This document shows, piece by piece, positions 24,232 through 35,429 of a stretch of DNA of 64,000 bases (its first letter is position 1; the number at the start of each line of letters is the position of its first letter). The stretch is from Hibiscus mutabilis (lineage: Eukaryota > Streptophyta > Magnoliopsida > Malvales > Malvaceae), in contig CM033724.1 of the NCBI GenBank assembly GCA_019671005.1, forward strand, positions 18,989,578 through 19,053,577, read 5' to 3'. The translations under genes were made by a program, and so were the position numbers. The notes beneath the pieces were generated by a model. The model was given only the letters and a program-made list of their open reading frames with translations, was not told where the DNA came from and did not search any database.

Positions 24232-26726
24232 TGTAGTAACCCATTTTTGATCGGGCCTTAAAACTCATACATATTACCCAAAATTAAACCCATTACAATT
24301 GAAAATTCCAGGCCCAATAGCCCATTATCAGATCCAATGCCCAAACCCATACAAACCATTCCCATTTTTTATTATTATCAAACCCAAATTAAATTACAAA
24401 TACCCAAATAAACCCTAATATAACCTAATTGCTAAAATACCCCTAGCCCTAAATTTTCAAACCCTAACACCCTAATCCCACTTGCAGTCGCCGCCCTACT
24501 ACGCCGGCCGCCGTCCAACCCACTTGTCACCGCCCATCACGTTCTCCGCCGCCCCTGTCAGAAAAAAAAGCAAGAAAGGATCAGATCTAAAAAATGCAAG
24601 TTGTAATATATTTTTATTTTTAAATGCATGCAAATCAGGTATTTAAACCCCCATGAAATCATATGTAAAGGATGAGTGGGAATGAAATAAAAAAGTGGAG
24701 TTCGAAAAAATAAAAAAGGGAAAGGTTGTTCGGTTCAAAAAAAGGGCATGATTCGAAAATAAAAAAGGTTCGAATATTGTTCAAAAAAAGAAGAGATTTC
24801 AGAATAAAAAAAGTAAAAAATAAATAAACATACCTTTTTTAGATCTATGCAAATATGGGGGTTTTGAACGAAATCTGACCATGGATTCCAACTCAGCACG
24901 TTGAAAGAAATCGAAAAGGTCGCGAATTTTCGAATTCCGGCCATCGATGACGGCGGCGCCACCATCGGCAACTAGGCTCGGCCAAGGAGAGGGGGAGAGT
25001 TTGAGAGAGTTTAGGGGTTTTATTTTTTTGAAACTGAAATAATGTTTTTTTTTGTGGAAATTTGATTTATATATTAGATCAAAAATAAGGGTAAATTACG
25101 CACTATGTCTCCTTCCTAACTCATTTTTTAAAAGTTATCTGCCGCATAGGATAACTACTCCCTAGGTCCCTGGCAATTTTTATTTGTTTTCAATTGGGTC
25201 GCTAAATTCATTTAAATTGAATTTTTAATAGTAAAATTACATGGATAGTCCCTCCGCCCCAAAGTTATTTGCATTTTGGGTCTCTCGCATGGTTTAATTA
25301 CCTACACAGTCCCTGAAACTTTTAAATATTTTCCAATTTCGTCTTTTTTTCTTTTTTTCCTTTTCTTTTCCTTTTTTTAATTTTTGTTTTTAATTTAGTC
25401 ACTTTTTAAATTTATTATTATTATTATACTAACATATTATTATTATTATTTTAATTTTTTATTTTATTTTATGTTTATATATATGTATATTATATAGTTT
25501 TATATATTATATGAATAGTATATTTGTATAATTTTTTATTATTATTTATATATTAATATATTTATGGGTAAAACTTTGATACACAGGTTGTGTAAAATTA
25601 ATTTTACACGAGCCTGTGTATTTACACTATAAAAAACCAAATCCTAAATTCCTAACCCTAACCCTAAAAACTAAACCCTAAACCTTAAACTCTATACACT
25701 AAATTCTAAACACTAACCTTAAATTCTAAACCCTACAACCTAAACCCCTAAACCTTAAACCCTAAACTAAAACCCTAACCCCTAAAACTAAAAGGCACGT
25801 GTAAACTAAAGTTTACACGGCCTGTGTATCAAAGTTTTTTTCCTATATTTATTAGTATTTTTATAATTATTTTTTATTAATGTATACCATATTAATATAT
25901 TTACTATATTATGTATATTATATTATATTATATTATAAATATTATAAGATATGTGTACATTATTATTTTTATTTATTAATATATAAAATATAATATATGT
26001 ATATTATATTTTATATATTATTTTGACTATATAATATGTATTGTAATATTAGATATGTAAAGTTTTTTTATAATATATTTGTGTATATGTATTCTTATAT
26101 TTAATATTATTATCATGTTTAGTGTTATTACTATTATCATATATATATATATTATTTTTTTAGTACCTATTTTTATTTTATATTATTATTATTATTATTA
26201 TCTTAATAGTATATATTTATATTATGTAGTATTATGTATTAATATATAGTATATGTGTATAGTACATATAATATATATTATTATATATATATTAATGTTT
26301 TTTATATAATTATTTTAATGTATATTATATTATTATATTTATATATTTTTGTGTATCTCATTACGAATATTTTTAAAAAAACTCTCTGGTAAGAAAATAT
26401 TTTCCACTTTATTCCGGATACCGAGTGAGAAGTGACATCCTGACTCATTCAGGTGTCATCTTTATCGATTTCGTAAATAAGGAAATGTTCTCCTTTGACC
26501 GTTTTTTTCGGGTTTAAATTTTAAATCAAAATTTGAATTTTTTATTTTTTTACAAGGACAACACCAAATCAACGCGCTACCGATTTTGGCATTGTGGGTG
26601 CTAATCCTTCCCCAAGATTAACTAATTCCCGAACCCAACTTTTCGAATCTTTAATTTTTTTTACAGTGTCCAACCTACCAAAGTGACCGGTGACGATTTC
26701 ATTTTTCTATTTTTAAATTCTACGAT
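24232..26726 (+). mobile_element. LTR fragment, Tat/Ogre-like, plus strand
   Basis: It starts TGTAGTAACCCATTTTTGAT, close to the TGTAATACCC start of this LTR family, and has the usual order: CCCAATAG/CCCAAACCC phrases, a GC-rich block (24,480-24,560), an AT-rich stretch and at 26,560-26,700 the family signature (GGGTGCTAATCCTTCCCC, CCCGAACCC, CCTACCAAAGTGACCGGTG). It is truncated before the expected GGTCGCTACA end and has no adjoining primer site. A small TIR element (25,568-25,838) is inserted in it. A second copy of a short LTR segment follows at 26,727-26,790, so the right edge is rearranged. Confidence 0.55.
25568..25838. mobile_element. Small TIR element with telomere-like core
   Basis: About 270 bases bounded by a perfect inverted repeat, AAACTTTGATACACAGG on the left and CCTGTGTATCAAAGTTT on the right, with a second inverted pair just inside (GTGTAAA...TTTACAC). 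The interior (25,630-25,795) is nearly all degenerate CCCTAAA/CCCTAA units. It has no coding. Size and ends suggest a MITE. The target duplication is not clear in this AT-rich context. Confidence 0.6.
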
Positions 26727-27196
26727 ACTCTGTTAGGAGCGTCATTTCGGTCTCCGAGTGTCGTCTTCTTTGGTACAGTAAACACACATTTTTTAATATT
26801 ATCTCTAAAGAGGAAAAAAAAAACTTTTATCACAAAGAAAAATGTAATGTTTTTTTTCTTTCATTGAACTTGTGGGAAATGACAGGATACTATATTAAGA
26901 GGCAAAATAATACTCAAAAACCCAAAACCCAGTACTTCGGAATTTGGATTTAGATTAATGATTCCTCTCTATGTTAAAAGTAATGTCAAACCAAAAAGCT
27001 AAAAAGAAAAGGACCATTGGGTTTTATGAACAATATTTTGGCGAATTTAATAATCCAAACCTTATCCCCGACCACATTACGCACTTTTTAGTTTTGTCCC
27101 TTTGGAGTATGGTTCAGCCATTCCCACTTAAAACACCTCTATAATTCACCCTTCCATTATTAGCCTTCTCTTCCCGGCACTGGGAATATACACACT
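26727..27196. other. LTR scrap and 3' flank of sulfate transporter
   Basis: 26,727-26,790 resembles 26,405-26,460 and 37,320-37,385 (GAGCGTCATTTC, GTGTCGTCTTC), so it is another scrap of the same LTR family. The rest, up to the stop codon of the transporter at 27,197, is probably the 3' UTR and flank of that gene; no clear poly(A) signal stands out. Confidence 0.4.
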
Positions 27197-30100
27197 TCAT
27201 ACTTCTTCCCCCAGTTTTGGAGAACACGACGACACTGCATCGGCAACTGTCAAGAAGATCTTGTCTTCGCAGATTAAATTTGCAAACGCCTGAAGCTTGT
27301 CCATCACCACTGGTCCAGGATTAGCTAGTATAAGCTATGCAACAATGCAGGAGGTATCAGGTAAACTTGTAGAAGCTACTACATTTTGTTGTTTTTAAGG
27401 AAGTTTTATACAATATATTGTTGCACCATATAATTATTCGAGCCATCATTTTAATTAATTTCCTCAATATTCTTTTTCTCGAGACTCCTATGCAATTCCT
27501 CAAGGGCATGGATGCCACTGGTATCAATGTCAGTTACGGCTGCATTACATGCATATACAACAGGACATTAGGAAATCTGAGCTTCAAGCCTTAAACTGCA
27601 TGCAAAAATATCCGTAAAACGAACAGTTTGAGATTTCTTACGGGACATCTCGACTATCAAAAACTGGATTGTTGGCTGGCATGCGGCTTTGGCCTGCTCT
27701 TCATCCATCAACCATCTCAGTATCCTGCAACAATGTTATGACTTTGAGCATCCTGAAATCTAATAGTTGCCTACCTGATTCAGCCAAATTCTAAGAACTA
27801 AAACCTGTAAATGATGCTGAGACATTTCACAACACTAGTTTTGAATCAAATTCAAATAAATCATCAAGTTCAATGAAAATTCTAAGTTCGATTTTTCACT
27901 TGCATGTCGCTGCCATTGCGAACTTTCTCCTCTAGTCCTCATTGGATTTACTCTTTTAGCCACAACTCAAGGATTTTATATTATGAGTTTTAATAGTTTC
28001 AACCAAACCCAGACCTTGCAATCTTGTTCTTAGGAGATTAGGAATTCCCTATATGTTTGATTTTGAGTTATAAAATACCTTTAAATGAAATCTATATCTG
28101 AGAGAGAGGCTAGGAAGGGTGTACTGTACCTCTCCTTGACATAGTTAGAGTTGGAAAAGTAAATAGCAGAATCAACTCTCACAATCAGAATCTGAGGAAC
28201 TTTAGCTGCTTCTGGATATTGTAAGATATTCCGGCACACATTAGTCCTGGGGACCTTCCCTAGAATAGCCGTTCGAGGTCTAGTAACTTGTAAAAGGATT
28301 TTAGCAAAGGATATAGTGACCTGCCATGGAGTTCCGGTGGCAAACAGATTTTAACCGAACATAATTTGAGTATAGCGGAAATTTAGACAGTTGTGATCTT
28401 AGTGCTTACAGCAATTAGGAGACCTATCTCAACTGATGAAAATATCACTCCAAGAAAGGCTCCCAAGCATGCAACAAAATCAAATTTATCAACCTTCCAT
28501 ACTAAAATTGCTGCCGGAATATCGATAAGTCCAACCACAGCAGATATAATGATGGCAGCAAGAATAGCATTTGGGGTATATTTGAAAAGTGGTGTTATGA
28601 ATTCTAAAGTTAGAAATACAACACATGACATAACAATATTAGAGACAGCAGTTTCACAGCCAGCCATGAAATTTACTGCTGATCGAGAAAATGAACCTGC
28701 AAATGATGAAGTAATAACATCACTAAAAATATATAACAAATAAAATCATTTGACTTTGTGTGTGCATGTATATATATTTTATATATCCTATTCAAATTGA
28801 CATAAATAAAAATTTTCTCCCTTCTTAGTTCATACCGGTGGCCACATAGCAGGAAGTCATTGAACCAACGACATTCATTGCTCCTAGTGCCACCATTTCT
28901 TTGTTTCCATCTAGCTGATAGTCTTTCATCGAAGCAAAAGTTCTTCCAATGGAAACAGCTTCCTGTTAAATCGACCCAACAAAGAAGAAAAAAGATAGAA
29001 ACATGAGAAAGGTCTATTTAGATGCGATTAATTGAAATTTCCTTGTTTGGATGTATAGGGAAACAAATGGCCTACCGTAAATGCTATCATACCAGCCACA
29101 ATACCAATCTTCAAACCTTTAAGAAGATATTCACCACTGAAATAAATTTGATCTACTGATGAGGGATTGATTCCTTTTTCTATGTTTTTTCACCTGCATA
29201 TATGAGCAAACATTCATACTAAACGAGTGCAACTATTAGATTGCAATATTGTACTAAAAGATTTTAATATGTTAAAGATGCTTACAATCTGGACCCCTTT
29301 CTTTTCGGTATGTGTTACATAAACGAAAAAGGTGGAGAGAATAACAGATGTCAAAGGAGCTACTGCAGGCACCCAGAAGAACTTCTTGTTCTTTTTTCCC
29401 TATTTTCCAAAGCATGTAAAACTTAGGAAATGCTCATAAGGCTGATATATAGTTCGTATCTAAGACTTAAGAGGCTCTTACAATGTACTTGGCAAACAGG
29501 AGGAAGGATAAAAAGCTAACTCCGATAAGTATAGTCTGCCAGTTCCACTGCGCAAATAGTATTTTATAGACTTAGTAACTGGGAAGTAGTGTTCAGATTG
29601 TAGCTTCGAAATATGGAGGGCTGCTTACTCCGTGATGGACGTTTCCCCATACAGAGTGCATAACAGAAATAATGTCTGTTTTCTTTGTAAATTTTTGTAT
29701 GCCGAGAAGACCTTTAAGCTGTTGGAGGGCGATTGTAATAGCTGCTCCAGCCATAAAACCGATGATGGCAGCATGTGAAAGGAAGTTGATCAAGAAGCCC
29801 AACCTGATTATTTGTTTTCAAAAGATAGGTAACAGAATGATAGAAGAAAATAATATTGTGGTAGCTATGATCAGATAGTGAGATGTAATATTACCTGAGA
29901 AAACCAAGAGTTGCTTGAGTTATCCCAGCAAAAAAGGTAGCTGTAAATGCTAGCCGCCGATACTCGGCTCCGTGGCTAGGGTCAATCTTATTTGAAAGCA
30001 TTGACCCTAGCAAAAGAGATACCACAGCTACTGGTCCAATCGCGATATCTCTTGAACTTCCCATGAAGGCATAAATCAATGGTGGAACAAAGCTGGAGTC

Positions 30101-30327
30101 TGCAATGGTTAAAATGATAATAAAAAAATGAAAACCTTAAGAAAAATTCAACAAAAACACTAATTTAACATTGGAAGGTGATTATGAAGAACATGGAAAC
30201 TTACAAAGTCCATACTGTGGTTCCAAGTTTGCTAGCCTTGCATAACCAATGTCCTATTTACCAAGTAAATAGATATGAAAATTATTGGAGGTTCCTTAAC
30301 TATTAACAGTCTCTCAATGTATGTCGT

Positions 30328-32803
30328 TGTAGCGATGTCCGTTTCGCTAAAAAAATAGGTTTTCGAAGTGTTGTTGGTCTTTCGGGTATTAAAATATTTA
30401 TTTCGTGGGGGTTTTGAAAACCGCATTTTATTTAGAAATTAGAGTCGCCACCGGCCACTTAGGTAGGCCGAACACCATAAAACCAGAGAATCAAAAAAAC
30501 TTTGGGTTCGGGAGTCGGTTACGGATGGGGAAGGATTAGCACCCCACACCGCCCAAAATTGGTACTTTAATAATTACCGCTTTATTAATGTTAGATCTTC
30601 CGGATTAAAATTCGGTTATAAGTGCGAGTGGATTTTAAAGGCCCCGTTATCCGAGAGTAAACGCCCAACCACTATCACTACGCCTGATATTGACCCCGTT
30701 TACGCTCGGATAAAAGGGCACCGCATTGACATTATATATTTCATTATGCAAACTTAGTGAGCAAAATATAAAATATGGCAAATAATTTAAATACAATACA
30801 AATAAATATTAACATAATAGAATACTAATCTAACATAAATAAAATACTAATCTAAACATACATATATATATACTACGAACAAGAGAATTAAAAGACAAAA
30901 GAGATACCACAAAACATATGTTGTAAAACATAAATACATATATAATACGAAAAAAACACACATGAAAGCATAAAACATACTAAGATGCAAACATACTCAA
31001 AGAGAATAAATTTGCTAAACGTTTAGAATACGAGTAAACAAGCTAACGGATATATCAACATATCAATATTCAAAAAACGAGCATGAAATATAGAGGTGAC
31101 AAGAATATATATAACACCCATGTAAAAGACCACAAATAATATTAATGCAAAAATATTAAGATCTAACTACTTTGAAACAAAATAGTAAACAACAACAAGG
31201 GACTGGAATGGAATAAAATCAAAACAGAAGGCTTACAACTCAAAATAAAAAAACTGACATTTAGGGATCTAATCAAGAACCGGGTAAAACTTGTGGGGAC
31301 TGAAACTGTAAAAAAATCATGCGGCAAGCTCGAAATGCAAAGTTCAAAAACGCGGAGGTCCTTGGGGCGTAATTTAACCATTTGGGAACGGATTTTGGGT
31401 AAATTTCGGGACAAAATTGGAAAACTTGGAAACATAAGAGGGATTATGTTTGTAATTATCCCAAGGGGCGAGATCGTTTTGAAAAATCCTGAAATGCGGG
31501 ATGGTTTATGATGTAATTAGGCTATTTTTGAAAAAGGGTTTGACTATAAGTTTTCCCAACCGCTCTCCCCTCTCTCTTTTTCTCATTTTTTTCTAAGCCT
31601 TAGGATAATATCACTCCACTCTCTCATTTTCTCTCAAAAAACCAAACTTGAAGCCTTCGATGAACCTAGAAACCGGGGATCAACTGACGTCTCCTCCGCC
31701 GCCGGCCGCCGCTAGTCGTCGCCGACGAACCCTAAAAACAAACCAAAACGAACCTCGCTTCAACCCGAACCCGAATCTAAACTTAAATTTATACAAAAAC
31801 TCCCCCATTTTGTCTAGATCTGAGAAAGTATGAGGCGAAAAACCATTTTCCTTTTTTTTATACAAAATGAGACCAAAAGGACCTCCCTCTCTTTTCAGTT
31901 CACCATATTCAGTTTTGGAAACTGATGAGGCTTATCACTGGCGAGGAGAGATCCACTAACAGCGAAGATAAAAGAACTTCCTCAGTCTTCTCCCTTTTTG
32001 TTATTTCTAGAGTATATACATACATGCAACACTAAAGACAAATTGATACCTTTTACTTTTCGTGTTCAAAAAGATGAACGAAAGAGTGAGATCTCTCATT
32101 TTTGTATTTCTGGGAAAACTGGTTACAACTGAACTCCCCTCTATTTTTCATTTTTGAGTTACATATATCTCTCTGCTTTTGTTTGGTAAGACTAGTACAT
32201 AAGATATATTCTTTTGATCTGATTTTTCTGATGCCTTTCCATTTTTGTGTCTTTGGCATGCCCGACCATGCTTGGTGGTTGGTACGGCCGGCATGGGGAG
32301 CGGCATGGTGGAGGTGACCGTTCGGCTACGCAGACTGGCGTCTCGGGAGATGAGACGATTATTACTGCCAGAACCGTTCCTATCCGTTGGATCAGATATG
32401 ATCCAACGGTTAAGACCGCTCGATGATCAGACGGCTGATATGAGGCCTCGGAAATGATGTAATGGTCCGGGATCGTGCCACGTGGCCTGAAGAAGATGGC
32501 CGGCCTTGCACGTGTCTCACACGCGCGAGTGGAAAATCCAACAGCCCGCGCGTGGACTTCACGCGGTAGATGAGGGGTCTTTATGCTTCAATCGTGGCCG
32601 TTAGATCCAGATCTGATCCAACGACCCTCGTGTAGCTGCGCAAGATAAAAGAATGACATTAGGGCTCTATTATCTGATATGGGTTAGGGTTTCTTAGGAT
32701 GTGGGCTGGCCGGTTTGGGCCTGATGTAAAAAATTTGGGTTTTAATGGACTAGATATTTAATAAATTTTTGGGATTTGATATTTTATCCGTTTTATAATG
32801 ATG

Positions 32804-32844
<41 letters not shown>

Positions 32845-33147
32845 TACGTATATATACATACATGCCAGCGCACACGTACATGGACACAGATACGTATATA
32901 GCATACACATACATACTTACGTACACCTACATACAATTATGACAACACATTCGCACACGACCACACATATAATAATACATACAATTCATGCAATACTCAT
33001 TCGTATACATAATAATAAGGATTTTAATAATATACATATGCAGATAATTACTAAGGCATACATAACACATCACACACACTTTACGTACATTACTCATATG
33101 TACAATATATTACGTATACATGCAACGGTACTATGTAAATTATTACA
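30328..33147 (-). mobile_element. Tat/Ogre-like LTR inside intron 1 of the transporter
   Basis: The left edge TGTAGCGATG (minus-strand end ...CATCGCTACA) is clear. The family signature follows at 30,430-30,560 (GTCGCCACCGGCCACTTAGG, GGTCGGTTACGGATGGGG-like). A C/G-rich block at 31,690-31,730 and an (AAT)n run at 32,806-32,840 also occur in related LTRs. The right edge is placed at TATTACA (33,141-33,147) by analogy with 41,678, but no clean target duplication is seen, so it may be off by tens of bases. No primer site adjoins it, hence a solo LTR. It has the same orientation as the gene. Confidence 0.65.
32803..32841. repeat. (AAT)n microsatellite
   Basis: An ATGATGATAATAAT run of about 12 AAT units in the LTR inside intron 1 of the transporter. 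It makes a spurious poly-Ile open frame on the plus strand. Confidence 0.85.
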
Positions 33148-33478
33148 CTAACGTAAATTAAAGTGATGTTTATACACTGGATAAAAATGGGTGATTGCTG
33201 TCGTAGGAGTATAGCAAAATCTACCGAGGAATGCAGAGACTGGCAATAGTGAGTCCGGCAATGAGATCACCTCTAAGTTTTTTCCAGCTGTAACTCCTTC
33301 CCCATTCGAAAATCGGGAAGATGGCCTGGATGCTGAGGACAAGCTTTCGAGACCTTGGTTGATCCTTGAAGAGACGCAGAGGATCATCAGCGAAGAATGT
33401 TTCTTTCACCCTGGCAGTGAATTCTCTCACCAGGTTTACCTTAGGTGGAGTTCCCACCTTGTGTAGATACCGCGAGCC

Positions 33479-33481
33479 TCA
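33479..33481 (-). other. Premature stop in sulfate transporter exon 1
   Basis: From ATG 33,559 the frame reads MDSKSCSNDVEVE and stops at TGA as codon 27; the same frame then continues into HKVGTPPKVN, the conserved start of the SULTR cytoplasmic N-terminus. A splice acceptor (CACTGAG) overlaps it, so a different 5' exon is an alternative reading. Confidence 0.75.
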
Positions 33482-33559
33482 GTGCGAGGCAGACAGGCTT
33501 CTAGTATCCATCTCTTTGGTTTCGACCTCCACATCATTTGAACAAGACTTTGAATCCAT

Positions 33560-35429
33560 GTCACTTATCTGTACAACAGCGAAAGTAATGCTAAAGCCGT
33601 CAATAGATAGTAGTCACTGGTTACGGCATTCGAATGAAATGAAGATGCTTTGACTAACCAAACAAAGTGGATGGAGGTAGCAAGAAGAAGTTTAGAGACT
33701 GCAAAATCTTGTTCAACTTGGTAAATCCTTGTGAAGATATTTGCTTATATAAGTGTTGAAAGGATTTCAAGTCAAACTTTACAAGCTAAAAGAGAGAATT
33801 AAGCCTCAATAATGCATGAATCTAGTTTTAAAAATATATAATAGTAAAAAGAAAGACCTTTAAAAGTGTCTCCTAGTTTAATTTGAATACAGTTTACTAA
33901 CTTATCAAACGGATCACATCATTTTCCAACATCTGGATTCAAATGGTACCAAAATAAACCTATAGATTACACAAGATCTAGTCATTGATTGAAGCATTCT
34001 CCTGTATAATTGTGGCACTTGGAGTAAAACATGCACCCAAACCAGAAACTTTAGCCACCTCTTTCTCTATGCCTTTTAATGTATATTTTCTTCTAATTAA
34101 TTATAATGAAAAGGTTCTTAGGAAAAAATACAAGCGCGAAGAACAACTGATTGATGAAGCTTCTGCTAATATTATATCAGAAAAGATTAAAAAAAGGGGA
34201 AAGTGCAGTCAATCACAAGCAGCCAGCTCTTAAGAAAGAGATTTTTCAGTTTTATTTGAATAAAAGTCATTTTTGATGTATCTGTAAGGGTCCCATTTTG
34301 AAGGAAATCCCTCCTGGAGGACCCCCAAGGAGACTATTAACTAATTGCAGTCTCTTTGACTTGTAGTGCATATTTGGAAGCAAAAACAAGCAGAAAATCT
34401 GTCACCAATTTCATGAAATTATATCACATTCACAATATCTTGGTTGCAATTTACTATCCCAATTACTTCTCAAATTAATGGAATGATTTGTTTTCTTCAA
34501 CTCTTTTAGAAAAGGTTCACCGGAAAAAAAAATATGCTATAGCCATTAAAATTTAAAAGATACAAGTCAAAGCTTGATTTCCATGCTACAACATTTTGCT
34601 AAGAAAAGAACCCAAATAATTCATATGAGACACAAATCAATAAGCAATCTCACCTTCTTTCATAAACTTCATACTGAAGCCATTGATAGTGGAAGACCCC
34701 ACCCAGCTTCAAAGGCCAAAGCTTTACTCCAAATAGAAATTTTAAATAAACCCCAAAAAAAAAAAAAATGTATAAAAGCAACAAATGGTAGCAAAAAGAG
34801 GAATCCAGTATAAAAGGAAGAGGAAGAGGAATTTCTTGTTTTTTTTTTCATGCAAAAGGTATAGTTTAAAATCAGTTCAAAAGCTCACCTTTTCGGATCC
34901 CACGCTCGATGGTCCTCATGTTTCTCTGCTTTTTGTTTGTTTTTTTCTTTTAAATAGCAATATCACCAGGAAAGAACCCAATTATCGTCCAGGTTCAATG
35001 AACCCAACATTACCCTTCTTTTTAATTTCTTGCCATTTTCTCGGGATTTTCCGTTTCTTTTCCTCCCCATAATTATTATAGAGTAAATAAATAAACAGAG
35101 GAAAAATTTGAGTAAAGAAAAATCAACAGCTTCCCCTCCAATTTACCATGCAAGTTATATTATGACGGAATGAACAAGTCTTACTGAAAGTTCCAAGTTA
35201 CAAGTGTAGAGATATTTACGAAGCCACCTTCTAAAATTCATAAAAAAAAGTCAAAGATGAAAAGCATGGCCTCTACTTTAACTAGATTTGGTGTCCTGGT
35301 CAAAAGTTTCACACTGCAAAATAAAGACTTTGTGGTTCCCCGCTATTGAGCGGCTCAGCTGCCATAGCTCCAAACTTAGGCCAAAAGCAAACTGGTTTGA
35401 ATATGGACGAGTTAAAGGGTAGGTTCCTT
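33560..35429. other. Upstream flank of the sulfate transporter
   Basis: The 5' flank of a minus-strand gene, so promoter and 5' UTR would lie here. AT-rich, with no recognisable coding. A small inverted repeat GGGTCC...GGAGGACCC lies at about 34,288-34,324. I cannot place a TATA box or start with confidence. Confidence 0.35.

Larger units (their letters stand above)
27197..33559 (-). pseudogene. Group 1 sulfate transporter (SULTR1-like), pseudogene
   Basis: A proton/sulfate co-transporter gene of the SULTR family on the minus strand. Inferred coding exons: 33,559-33,225; 30,253-30,205; 30,099-29,895; 29,803-29,629; 29,547-29,482; 29,399-29,286; 29,193-29,076; 28,962-28,836; 28,696-28,410; 28,320-28,130; 27,724-27,642; 27,539-27,463; 27,334-27,197. 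Landmarks: KETFFADDPLR and GDLIAGLTIASLCIP (exon 1), GSSRDIAIGPVAVVSLLLG (exon 3), LAFTATFFAGIT, GFLINFLSHAAIIGFMAG (exon 4), FSRSAVNFMAGCETAVSNI (exon 9) and a C-terminal STAS domain (FLIVEMSPVTDIDTSGIHAL, exons 10-13). The length (about 650 codons) is normal. Lesions: in-frame TGA at codon 27 (33,479-33,481); one base missing at the exon 1 donor (CCTCGGTAG for CCTCAGGTAG); an LTR in intron 1; two bases missing at the start of exon 7; donor GT changed to GA after exon 12. An unseen 5' exon could bypass the TGA, but the other lesions remain. Confidence 0.9.

Noticed and set aside
28393..28743. 116-residue plus-strand open frame
   Set aside because: Antisense shadow of exon 9 of the sulfate transporter.
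32798..33151. 117-residue open frame starting with poly-Ile and rich in His/Tyr/Thr
   Set aside because: Created by the (AAT)n microsatellite and an alternating ACATAC-rich stretch in the LTR; no protein features.
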